From: Tridacna crocea
Taxonomy: Eukaryota; Mollusca; Bivalvia; Cardiida; Cardiidae
Assembly (NCBI GenBank): GCA_943736015.1
Contig: OX031059.1
Location: 18,228,001 to 18,292,000 of the forward strand
Length of the DNA: 64,000 nt
Direction: 5' to 3'
Part shown: positions 10,786 to 37,805 of the stretch, piece by piece
How the letters are laid out: each line of letters starts with the position of its first letter
Position numbering within the stretch: position 1 is the stretch's first letter
Translations under genes and position numbers: made by a program
Notes under the pieces: model-generated
What the model was told of the DNA's origin: nothing
Seen by the model: only the letters and a program-made list of their open reading frames with translations
Databases searched by the model: none

Positions 10786-11224
10786 GAGCAAAGCATTTAA
10801 AGGTTAAGTTCCTACCACCTAATGGATCTCTAATGAAGAAATAGATGAATATTCTTTAATGATCTTGATGGTTTGGCAATGTCTGAACACATTTGTTGTC
10901 TGTTTTAAAATGCATAGTTTAGTTTCCTTCTTTATTTAAAGGCAAATTACAACATCTTTATATTAGCTAATAAGTGAATAAATAGGATAAAAAACAACAG
11001 CACACTATCCAAAACAGCTCAAAGAAAGCTTAGTATATGATAGAATGAATGTGGTACAAGGTAGATTGCATATACATGTTGTATACATTTAATGCTCTAA
11101 AATATTGTACATCAAACTATACTCTATAGTTACTGATGTGGCAATTAAAAGCAATGAAAATGTGAAGAAGCAAAGTGATACACAAGACTTCCACTTGTCA
11201 TATTTTAATCCTACAATCACGGAG

Positions 11225-11315
11225 AGAGTTTATATATATATATTTTTAAACCTGCCTTGCTGTTGAGCTAGCTGTCACAGCAATGCTGTTCAGTTTGGTA
11301 TATTTCTCTAACATT
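11225..11315. repeat. Dispersed ~85-bp repeat, copy 1
   Basis: TTTTTAAACCTGCCTTGCTG to GTATATTTCTCT, seen again at 12080-12165. Confidence 0.4.
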
Positions 11316-11536
11316 TAACTTTTTACCAGACGACAAAATTTTAGCCTTGTCCAAAATGAAAGCATTTGCAGACGACAATTTATATTTGGCTCAAATGGGG
11401 CACATTTTCTTTGATAGGGTTGAAAACATTGTGGGAAAAGGAGAAAATGCTGGTTACCAGCATTTTCTCCATTTCCTACGATGATTTCTAAAGGCTTCTC
11501 TCTCGTCATAAGTAGGGATTGTGTGGTAATGGGTTA
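11314..11536. mobile_element. T1 MITE, full length
   Basis: TTAACTTTTTACCAGACGAC ... GTGTGGTAATGGGTTAA. Its right TTAA is also the left TTAA of the next copy. Confidence 0.85.
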
Positions 11537-11750
11537 ACCCATTACCACACGAGAAAATTTAGACTGGTCCAAATTGAAAGCATTTGCAGACGACAAAAAA
11601 AAGGGTGACTGAAAAATTGAAATTAGTTCTGGGAAGGGTAGAAAACACTGTGGGAAAAGGAGAAAATGCTGGTTACCTTTTCCCACAGTGTTTTCAAAAG
11701 GCTTCTTTCTCAGGGGCGTCAAAAGTAGGGATTGTGTGGTAATGGGTTAA
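11533..11750. mobile_element. T1 MITE sharing TTAA with its neighbour
   Basis: TTAACCCATTACCACACGAG ... GGTAATGGGTTAA. Half of the right palindrome arm is deleted; remaining arms share CACTGTGGG/CCCACAGTG. Confidence 0.85.
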
Positions 11751-12079
11751 GCAGCATGCTTTATGGTTAGTGCCTGGATGAATGGATGACAAAGCCGTTG
11801 CATGTTACATTTGGTGGCATACAACAACTGCCAGACTGGAGTTGCTTTGCCCTTGTATATATCCCAGGTTTATGGACTATAAATGGCTGGTGATTGAGCT
11901 GATTTAGGAACATGGTATTGTATGTATATTTACAGATACTCAAGAGTTGCAGAAAATGCTCAGAGTTGCAGGGTTTCATACTCGAGCACAAATCTGTTCG
12001 TACAGTTGCCAAGTTTATATATAACCCTATGAGTCTGAGAGTCAACACTCCTCAAAGAGAGAATAATGTCATTAAGAAA

Positions 12080-12165
12080 GGCTAGATATATAAGATTTTT
12101 AAACATGCTTTGCTGTTGAACTAGCTTTCACAGTGATGCAGATTGGTGCATTTCTCTCTGTGATA
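12080..12165. repeat. Dispersed ~85-bp repeat, copy 2
   Basis: ATTTTTAAACATGCTTTGCTG to GCATTTCTCTCTG; diverged match to 11225-11315. Confidence 0.4.
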
Positions 12166-12462
12166 GTTAAGCAATGAGGGTTTTTTTCCAATTAGTACCT
12201 GGGAGGGTTACCAGGGTGCTGCATGTTATGCTTTCTTACTTGACCAAAAAAATGTGTTGTAAACCACTTTGAAAAAATTCTTATTCTGTCAAAGCAAGGG
12301 TCATCATCATGTTTTAATGACAGCTGTTTTCAATTCCAATTGGTGTGATCACAAGTTGAATCTCCACTCATGATGATTATTGAAAAGGTTTGGAATGGAT
12401 TGTATCAAGCTCTGTCACAGATATGTGAGGGTCTCATTCAAAGACTGGGTATACGATTGTTG

Positions 12463-12680
12463 AAACCCTTTACCACACAGAAGAATTTTAGACCTATCTG
12501 AATGGAAAATATTTGCAGGCAATAATTTCATAGTGGTTCAATTAACACAATTTTTCTTTGATAGAGAAAAAAACTTTTTGGGAAAAGGAGAAAATGTTGG
12601 TTACCAGCATTTTCTCCTTTTCCCACCAAGTTTTCAAAAGGCCTCTTCCTCAGGGTTGTCATTGTGTGGTAAGCGGTTAA
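12463..12680. mobile_element. T1 MITE, near full length
   Basis: ACCCTTTACCACACAGAAG ... GTGTGGTAAGCGGTTAA; intact palindrome. Confidence 0.8.
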
Positions 12681-12819
12681 ATAAAAGTTCTGAATGGCTA
12701 TAAATAAATATCAAATATTTGAAATAAATTATTATAATAGATTAGGATATAAAGTATTTACAGATGTTAACAGATAAAAATCTAACTACATCAAGCCGTA
12801 AAACTATAAATTCAGCATT

Positions 12820-13150
12820 TCATATAACAACAATAAACATCTGTCAACATGAAATCGTGTTATTACATATGTCTGTTTACATGATTTCATGTCACAGAGG
12901 CACATCATTCAATGTGACAATAAATCAAATACATGATTTAGCTTTTTTAAGTAAAGACAAATTTATACAATGATTTCATGTAACAATAAATATCCATTAA
13001 CATGAAATCATGTAACATTATGTCTCTGTTTACATGATATCAGTTTGTAGAAGCCTCCTGTGTACATGATTCAATATAACAATAAATCTTTGTTGACATG
13101 ATTTTATGTAAAGACAAATTTCTACAATGATCTCATGCAACAATCTAACA
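12820..13150. repeat. Irregular tandem repeat of ACATGATTTCATGT dyads
   Basis: Self-complementary ACATGATTTCATGT/ACATGAAATCATGT words and CAATAAATNT recur about six times, in two to three diverged units of ~115-145 bp. Confidence 0.6.
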
Positions 13151-13255
13151 AACATATACAAATCAAAAACAAATGAAAACCATATACAAACAAAAAGCAC
13201 TAATTTCCTCAACAAATTCTAAACAAACAGACAAACATTAATAATACATCACACA

Positions 13256-13475
13256 GTACCACACAAACTGTCCTTTTGATGACCCTGAGAAAGAAGCCTT
13301 TAGAAAACATAGTGGGAAAAGGAGCAAATGCTGGTAACCAGTATTTTCTCCTTTCCCACAATGTTTTCTACCATTCACAAAAACGAATTTCAAATTTTTT
13401 AGTTACTTTTATTTTGTCATATGCAAATGCTTTAAATTTGGACAGGCCTAAATTATTGTTGTTTGGTAATGAGTT
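13256..13475. mobile_element. T1 MITE, full length
   Basis: AGTACCACACAAACTGTCC ... TTTGGTAATGAGTT; palindrome with one changed arm. Confidence 0.75.
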
Positions 13476-13494
13476 GCATGTAAGTCAAAAATCC

Positions 13495-13746
13495 TATAGC
13501 TGGTAACCACCATTTTCTATTTTTCTCACAGTGTTTCCTCACTTTTCCTTGAGAAAGAAACCTTTCGAAAAAAAAGCGGGAAAAGGAGAAAATGCTGGTA
13601 TCCAGCATTTTCTCATTGTTCCACAATGTTATTTACTATATCAAAGATCTGAATTATCATTTGAGTTACCGGTACATTGAATTTGTCATCTGCAAATGCT
13701 TCCTTTTTAGATGGAATATTAAATTTTGTCATTTGAAAAAGGGTTA
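13495..13746. mobile_element. Composite of two T1 fragments
   Basis: GGTAACCACCATTTTCT fragment followed by a second core with GGTATCC centre and right end GAAAAAGGGTTAA. Confidence 0.55.
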
Positions 13747-13763
13747 AGTATGCAAATTTGTTT

Positions 13764-13988
13764 AACTCTTTACAACAACGAAACTTTAGACTAGTCCAAA
13801 TTGAAAGCACTTGCAGATGACAAAGTAAACCTAACTCAAATATTGAAATTTGTTTCCAACACAGTAGAAAACATTGTGGGAAAAGGAGCAAATGTTGGTT
13901 ACCAGCATTTTCTCCTTTTCCTATAATGTTTTCAAAAGGCTTCTATCTCAGGGTCATAAAAACCAGGGATTGCTCGGTAAAGGGTTAA
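13764..13988. mobile_element. T1 MITE, full length
   Basis: TTTAACTCTTTACAACAACG ... CTCGGTAAAGGGTTAA. Confidence 0.8.
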
Positions 13989-14170
13989 GGTCTACAGCCC
14001 CTAACTCTGATTTTAAAGCACATAAGCTGCTGAGATTGGCCGAATATCTTTTACGAAAAAGTCGATGTTACACGATATTTAATCAATCAGTTAGAGAGTC
14101 TACTGTCCCTTACTCTCATATTAAAAGATGGCAGCTGCAGAGATTGGCCAATAATATGTCACACTCCAAA
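13989..14170. repeat. Two-copy direct repeat, ~108-bp period
   Basis: TCTACAGCCCCTAACTCTGA ... GCTGAGATTGGCC and again TCTACTGTCCCTTACTCTCA ... GCAGAGATTGGCC. Confidence 0.5.
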
Positions 14171-14462
14171 TGTATGGTAATATTTCTTCAGAGTACACAA
14201 AAGTTTTGCATAATAATTAGAAAACAGCATGAATGAAAATACAACAATTATCATAGAATCAGCAGTGAAATACAATGTACACACTTCTAAGACAACTCAT
14301 GGCAGTACTAGACTGGTTGTATTGTAGGATACCATAATGGCATATCACATGATTTGCAAGAGTTTAACATGTTACAGGTTTTTGTCTTTTCTAAAAATAT
14401 GTGCAGCCTACGCAGATTACGAAGGTTTACACCAGGGTCGACACTTTTCGCTTTTATGATAT

Positions 14463-14602
14463 TTTCTGTAACCAGTATTTTCTCATTTTTTCCACAATGT
14501 TTTCAAAAGGTTTCTTCTCATTTAGGTGGCAGGCATTGTGGGAAAAACTCGGGATTTTTCATCAGGGTTGTTAAAACTCAGGATTGTGTTGTAAAGATTT
14601 AA
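14463..14602. mobile_element. T1 MITE, right half
   Basis: GTAACCAGTATTTTCTC to GTTGTAAAGATTTAA. Confidence 0.55.
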
Positions 14603-14798
14603 GTTTCTTTTCTGAAACGAAAAGCAATCAAATATACATCTTTTATCAATGTTTTGTCAAAATCTTCGGGAGCTTATTTGGTTTTGCTTTCAAGCCTTGT
14701 TAGCTAATAACCTCTTCATATTTTAAAAGATTTCATAAAAATTGCACTTGAGAAAATCCTTTTATAAGAGGGATGATCAACATGAATTAAATCTGATT

Positions 14799-15026
14799 AA
14801 CCATTTCCCAAACAATCCCTGGTTTTTACGGTCTGGAATGGTAGCCTTTTGAAAACATTGTTAGGATAGGAGAAAATGCTGGTAACCGGCATTTTCTCCT
14901 TTTCCACCAATGTTTTCTATCCTATCATAGATAGAAATCATCTTTTCATCATGAGTTGAATAGTCGTCTGCAGATGCTTTCAATTTTGTCTAGTCCAAAA
15001 ATTTGTTGTTTGGGAAAGGGATAAAG
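14799..15026. mobile_element. T1 MITE, full length
   Basis: TTAACCATTTCCCAAACAATC ... GTTTGGGAAAGGGATAA; centre GGTAACC. Confidence 0.8.
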
Positions 15027-15156
15027 AGGTACATGTAAAAAGACCATTGGAGAAGACACCTGTAACAAGTTAACCCAATTAAATGTGATTTTCCCACTTG
15101 AAGATCATAAAAAATTCTTAAGATACTAAAATATGGCAACTAATAGCTTGTTACAG

Positions 15157-15373
15157 TTAACTCATTACCAAACGACAATATTTTAGCCATGTCCAAATCG
15201 AAAGCATATACAGATGACAAAATAAAAGTGAAAATTTGAAATTTGTTGAGTGAAGGGTAGAAAACATTGTGAGAAAATGCTGGTTACCAGCATTTTCTCC
15301 TTTTCCCACAATGTTTTCTAAAGGCTTCTTTCTCAGGGTCGTCAAAAGTAGGGATTGTGTGGTAATGGGTTAA
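15157..15373. mobile_element. T1 MITE, full length
   Basis: TTAACTCATTACCAAACGAC ... GTGTGGTAATGGGTTAA; left arm shortened by ~10 bp. Confidence 0.85.
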
Positions 15374-15488
15374 AGCCTTATGCATTTAAAATACATGTAT
15401 ACAATAGCTTAAATTCTTAGTGATTCATGTTCTATGTAAAAAAAAACCCACAAAAATCTGATCTCTCATGAGTCAAAAAAAGCTTGTT

Positions 15489-15716
15489 TTAACCCATTAC
15501 CAAACAACAATATTTTAGACTGGTTCAAATTGAAAGCAATTGCAGACGACAAAATAAAAGTGACTGAAAAGTTGAAATTTGTTTTGTGAAGGGTAGAAAA
15601 CATTGTGAGAAAAGGAGAAAATGCTGGTAACCAGCATTTTCTCCTTTCCCACAATGTTTTCTAAAGGCGTCTTTCTCAGGGTCGTTAAAAGTAGGGATTG
15701 TATGGTAATGGGTTAA
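15489..15716. mobile_element. T1 MITE, full length
   Basis: TTAACCCATTACCAAACAAC ... TATGGTAATGGGTTAA. Confidence 0.88.
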
Positions 15717-16257
15717 GAATAATATGTATTCAACTTGTAATTAGTCAAAATTTTGGAAAAGAGAGCAATTGCTCCCTCCCAACATGCTTTTTATCATACA
15801 ACAGAAACGTTTTCCTTCATGTGTTTCTCTCTTGAGTAACTTCTACTGTGCTTTGGTTTTGTGTTTTAAGAAATGGCTAATACAGATTTAAAATACATCC
15901 TTGTACTTTTTTGACTTTGAGAGATCAGTTGTGACAGATTTCATGTGATATAGTTGGAACTATTTCTTCAAAATAAATAGAGGACGGATTTACAACACAT
16001 ATATTCACACAGTCATTATATCATTTCTTAATGTACCGTAGTACATAAAAATCACAAGTCCCGAAATGGTTGCATCGAATTTACATTGTATAGATAAAAA
16101 TTTAATACATGGAGACTGCATATTTCTGGATGAAATCTTCATCGTGCGAGTAATAGTAATATATATAGTTACATGTACCTACATGTGCTTTAATTATTTG
16201 TTGTTTTAAATTGTTGATGTAGAACTTTATTGAATATTAAAAAAAAAAAAAAGATTT

Positions 16258-16492
16258 AGCCCTTTACCAAATGACAAAATTTTAGACTGGTCCAAATAGA
16301 AAGCACTTGTATCCCACAAACTAAATGTAACTCAAAAACTGGAATTTGTTTCCACCAGTGTAGAAAACATTGTGGGAAAAGGAGAAAAAATGCTGGTTAC
16401 CAGCATTTTCTCCTTTTCCCACAATATTTTCAAAAAGCTTCTACATGTATCTCAGGGTCGTAAAAACCAGGGATCGTTTGGTAAAGAGTTAA
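16258..16492. mobile_element. T1 MITE, full length
   Basis: AGCCCTTTACCAAATGAC ... TTTGGTAAAGAGTTAA. Confidence 0.82.
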
Positions 16493-16605
16493 ATAAGTTG
16501 TTTGGCTGAATGTATGGAAGTAAGCAAAATCAAAAGAAAAGGATAGAAAATAACTATCTGTATGATTAAACACTACCAATGATTGTTTCCTATTGAGACT
16601 AAAAT

Positions 16606-16833
16606 AAATTCTTTACAAAACGACAAAATTTTAGACTAGTCCAAATTCAAAGCACTTGCAGACAACAAAACAAACGTAACTCAAAAATCAAAATTTGTTT
16701 CCAGCAGGGTAGAAAACATTGTGGGAAAAGGAGAAATTGTTGGTTACTAGCAATCTCTACTTTTCCCACAATTATTTTATAAGGCTTCTATCTCAGGGTC
16801 GTAAAAACCAGGGATTGTTTGGTAAAGGGTTAA
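16606..16833. mobile_element. T1 MITE, full length
   Basis: TTCTTTACAAAACGACAAAA ... TTTGGTAAAGGGTTAA; arms AGAAATTGTTGG/CTAGCAATCTCT are diverged. Confidence 0.8.
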
Positions 16834-16845
16834 TCATATTATACA

Positions 16846-17047
16846 CTGTCCAAACTTTTTACAACCCAGGGAAAGAAAGCATTTGGAAATCATAATGGAA
16901 AAAGTAGAAATGCTGGCATTTTCTCCTTTCCCACCATGTTTTCTTCCCTTCTTACGATAAATTTCAATTCTTGAGTGGTATTTATTTTCCTGTTTTCAGA
17001 TGCTTTTAAATTAGGCTTATCTGAAATTTGTTCTGTGGTAAAGAGGT
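16846..17047. mobile_element. T1 MITE, centre deleted
   Basis: ACTTTTTACAACCCAGGG ... CTGTGGTAAAGAGGTAA; the palindrome centre has collapsed to AATGCTGGCATT. Confidence 0.65.
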
Positions 17048-17775
17048 AAAAAAAAAAATAGATTCTGGACATATTATCTGAAAACTGCTACTGTTACAAG
17101 GCTGTTCAAAAAGGAAATAGACAAACAAAAAAAATTGATACAAATCAGGTAGTTCACAGAAAAATTTTATATTCATGAATACTAGTATTACTCAACTTGA
17201 ACACATTTTTCGCAAAATGAATTTTGGATTCGAGAAATGATGCTTGATGGTCTTTGAACACACTTTGTGAAATATTTGAGACACGTTTTATGTTTGTTTG
17301 AAAGAGAAGAAGGATTAAAACGCCTCAAAAATGAACATAGCTGTTTTCATCGCAAAAGCTTGAAAAGGAAGGTAAAACTAATAGAAAGGTACAATGCAAA
17401 ATTGGGTTACCGGCAGTAAAAAATTGTTGTATGTTGCATATTCATCAAAAAAAGAATCAAAACAGAAGTTGTAAATGCATTATGAAATTAATGTTCTATG
17501 AACAGAGACATTGTGTAAAAAGACAAGCATTTTAGAAGCTTTGTAAAAATGATGATTTTAACGATATTGAAAAGTGCTTATGTTTTTCCAGTTCCTGTGG
17601 ATATTTCCTTAACTTACATACTGAAACTTACCAGCTTTATAAAGATGGAATTTTATTTTCCCTTCTGTCACATGTGATATAAAGTGGTTCCCATTGTTGT
17701 GCTTGTCATATTAAAGCAGCATCCATGTACCAGTATATTGATCTATTGATGAGATACAATCAAATCTTCACGCTT
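17048..17775. other. No gene or repeat recognised
   Basis: AT-rich DNA without MITE sequence, rare in this neighbourhood. Confidence 0.4.
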
Positions 17776-17945
17776 TACCCCTTACCATATTTCAAAAATA
17801 TTTGACTGGTCCAAATTGAAAGCATTTGCAGAGGACAAAAAAATGAAATCTGCTTTTGGTTGTGCAGAAAATATTTTCAAGAAAGTGAAAATGCTTATTA
17901 CTAGCATTTTTTGTCTTTTTCCCCTAAAGCTCTTATTTTCAGCTC
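17776..17945. mobile_element. T1 MITE, truncated
   Basis: CCCCTTACCATATTTC start, degraded core AATGCTTATTACTAGCATT, cut by the next copy. Confidence 0.55.
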
Positions 17946-18195
17946 ATTTTACCAAACGACAAAATTTTAGCTTTGTCCAAATCGAAAGCTTTGGCAGACA
18001 ACAAATTGAAAATGACTGAAAATTTGGAACTTGTTTTGTGAAGGGTAGAAAACATATGTGCGAAAAGGAGAAAATGCTGCTTACCAGCATTTTCTCCTTT
18101 TCCCACAATGTTTGCAAAGGCTTCTTTTTCAGGGTCATCAAAAGAAGGGATTGTGTAGTGATGTCAAAAGAAGGGATTGTGTGGTGATGGGTTAA
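17945..18195. mobile_element. T1 MITE with a duplicated right end
   Basis: TTTACCAAACGACAAAATT ... GTGTGGTGATGGGTTAA; the right-end motif TCAAAAGAAGGGATTGTG occurs twice. Confidence 0.75.
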
Positions 18196-18234
18196 AGCAC
18201 TAAACCTGGACTTAGTTGCTTCTCCAGAGTGTGT

Positions 18235-18340
18235 AAGATTAAGATCAGACTGCACAGAACATGCAGTCTGCTCTTGAATCTACACTGTCATGTCACATGT
18301 AACAGCCAAAACAGTCTTGAAATAGCAATATATCAACGTT
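18235..18340. mobile_element. T2 MITE, partial
   Basis: AGATCAGACTGCACAGAACA and TGCAGTCTGCTCTTGAATCT dyad, then CTTGAAATAGCAATAT. Confidence 0.6.
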
Positions 18341-18782
18341 TCTCCGAAATCAAATGATCATTGTTATTAAATTCAATGCTACACATACAAGGGAAAATAT
18401 CAATTTTTAATCACTGAATTCAAAACTAATGCTTCAATTTATAATATGGCAGTTTTGTTTTTTGTTTTCTGTTTCTTTAAATGGCAGTTTAGTTGTTTTT
18501 TTGTTTTTTTTTGTTTCTTTAAATAAAATTTAATAATTTGCACTTTTTCATGTTACATAAGTGTTTAGTTTTTAACTAAATTATGGAAGTGAAAAGAAAT
18601 ATTAAGTGCACTGCAAATGTAGAGGAATTTCATGAAAAATGTGAAATGTGTCGTGCTTTGGGGAGTTTACTTTTAAAGTGATGCCATTGGATGACCGATG
18701 AGGAAATTGCACCAGCTTGACGTAATATGGATTTATCGAATGTTGAACTTTGAACACAAAGATTTGAGTGTCAAATTGATAT

Positions 18783-18905
18783 GAACCATGCTCTGTGAGA
18801 ATGGGGCTCAATGCTTAAGCGAAAAGTATTGACCAAGGTCAGCCTGCGCAGGCTGACCGGAGCAGAAACTTTTCAGTATTGATCAATTTTGCTGTATGTC
18901 CATGG
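18783..18905. mobile_element. G1 repeat
   Basis: CCATGCTCTGTGAGAATGGG ... GTCAGCCTGCGCAGGCTGAC, a perfect 20-bp palindrome at 18840-18859 region. Confidence 0.55.
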
Positions 18906-18935
18906 AACAATCTACCTCATGATTTAGTCAGTTGT

Positions 18936-19161
18936 TTAACTCATTACCAAATGACAAAATTTTAGGCTTGTCCAAATCGAAAGCATTTTCAGACGACAAA
19001 AGAAAACTGACTGAAAATTTGAAATTTGCTTTGTGACGGGTAGAAAACATTGTGGGAAAAGGAGAAAATGCTGGTTATCAGCATTTCTCCTTTTCCCTTC
19101 AATGTCTTCTAAAGGCTTCTTTCTCAGGGTCGTCAAAAGTAGGGATTGTGTGTTAATGGGT
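18936..19161. mobile_element. T1 MITE, full length
   Basis: TTAACTCATTACCAAATGAC ... TGTGTTAATGGGTAA. Confidence 0.82.
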
Positions 19162-19295
19162 AAAAAAAATGGCTTGTAATGGCTTGCTTCCTATGATGCA
19201 TCACGGAGATTCATCAAGCCCCCTTTTACCAGAGAATGGCTCATATGTAATGAGCAATAACAGGATCAGTTTTGTTCATCTGCTCAAAAGGCTTC

Positions 19296-19523
19296 TTAAC
19301 CCTTCACCAAACAGCACAAATGCGGACTTGTTTAAATTGAAAGCATTAGCAGACGACAAATTAAGTCTTACTCAAATGATAGAGCTTGGCTATGATTGTG
19401 CTGAAAACATTGTAGGAAAAGGAGAAAATGCTGGTTACCGGCATTTTCTCCTTTTTCCACAATTTTTTCAGAAGACTTTTTTCACAGGGGTTTTAAAACC
19501 TTGCTTACATGGTTAAGGGTTAA
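19296..19523. mobile_element. T1 MITE just downstream of ZNF367
   Basis: TTAACCCTTCACCAAACAGC ... ATGGTTAAGGGTTAA, about 65 bp past the ZNF367 stop, so probably in or next to its 3' UTR. Confidence 0.82.
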
Positions 19524-19588
19524 TCACACTGTACAAGGGGCACCTGCACATTGCTTGGGCAATATTAAGGGAGACCCTGCCAAGCCTT

Positions 19589-37014
<17,426 letters not shown>

Positions 37015-37307
37015 AAGTCCAGTTTAATTTTTTTTCACAACACTGAAATACTCAACATGTAGCGTGACACTGTGGTAGTAAACTGGAGAATCCGTCATGT
37101 CAATACATGTATAATTTCGGTCTAAAAATAGGTACAGAAATCCCCCTTTGTAAAGTGCGCGCTCTATTTTTAGATATTGCAGTAGATTTCTGCGTTTTAC
37201 TATTGTTGTTGTGCGCAAGCTGGATTTTGGCATGAAAGTCAATCGGAATACCATGTTTTCTATTTGAAAAATCACTTACAAACATTAACATAGGCGGGAA
37301 CTTACCC

Positions 37308-37440
37308 CTACCCTACTCAGGCCATCATTTTACCATTATCGTCAATTTTCTACTTGAAGGTCAGGGGCATTTCCCGCTAGACACCCCTATATGGGCATAC
37401 GATGTGTATTCGGCTTAGATCGGCTCTACAATGTTGGTGG
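37308..37440 (-). promoter_or_regulatory. ZNF367: Possible 5' UTR exon of ZNF367 and divergent promoter region
   Basis: On the minus strand a good donor, gtaagt, lies at 37307-37302. The sequence upstream has only very short open frames, so any exon here would be untranslated leader. The region is GC-richer than its surroundings. The leader exon itself is inferred only from the donor. Confidence 0.35.
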
Positions 37441-37573
37441 AAAACATCCGAGAACCTCCGTTCGACTGGTCACGTGCTGACTTGCAAAAACCTGGACAGG
37501 ACGACTCCATATTGGACTTATAGAAAACAGCAGGCCGTGAAATCCGTTGCAATCCTCTAGAGTGAGAGGAACA
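37441..37573. promoter_or_regulatory. Candidate bidirectional promoter between ZNF367 and HABP4
   Basis: This is the space between the ZNF367 leader and the HABP4 start. It holds a CACGTG E-box at 37471-37476 and several CpGs, and no repeats, unlike almost everything around it. Head-to-head genes whose start codons are 560 bp apart suggest shared control. Confidence 0.5.
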
Positions 37574-37805
37574 ATGGATAACATATACGGCATAAACGTG
37601 AAAAACAAATTCGATCTGTTTTTGGATGAGGATGTCGATCCGTTAGAAATCCTCGAACAGAAAGAAAAGGAGAAATCAAAAGTAGACCAAGACAAGAAAA
37701 AGAAAGATGACAAGTCGAAGAAAAACAAAGCTGCCAAAAAGCCTGTCTTGAAGACAGAGAACAAGAACAAACCTACAGAAGAAGTGATAAAACCGGAGAA
37801 GGAGG
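37574..37805 (+). CDS. HABP4: HABP4 exon 1
   Basis: Codes MDNIYGINVKNKFDLFLDED, VDPLEILEQKEKEKSK and a Lys/Asp-rich run. The donor gtaatg follows; exit phase is 1. Confidence 0.9.

Noticed and set aside
37024-37291. Minus-strand frames upstream of ZNF367 exon 1
   Set aside because: No similarity to the ZNF367 N-terminus, and they are not joined in frame to the ATG at 37014.
37426-37770. 114-codon minus-strand frame
   Set aside because: Shadow of HABP4 exon 1 and the promoter; the plus frame has the family match.
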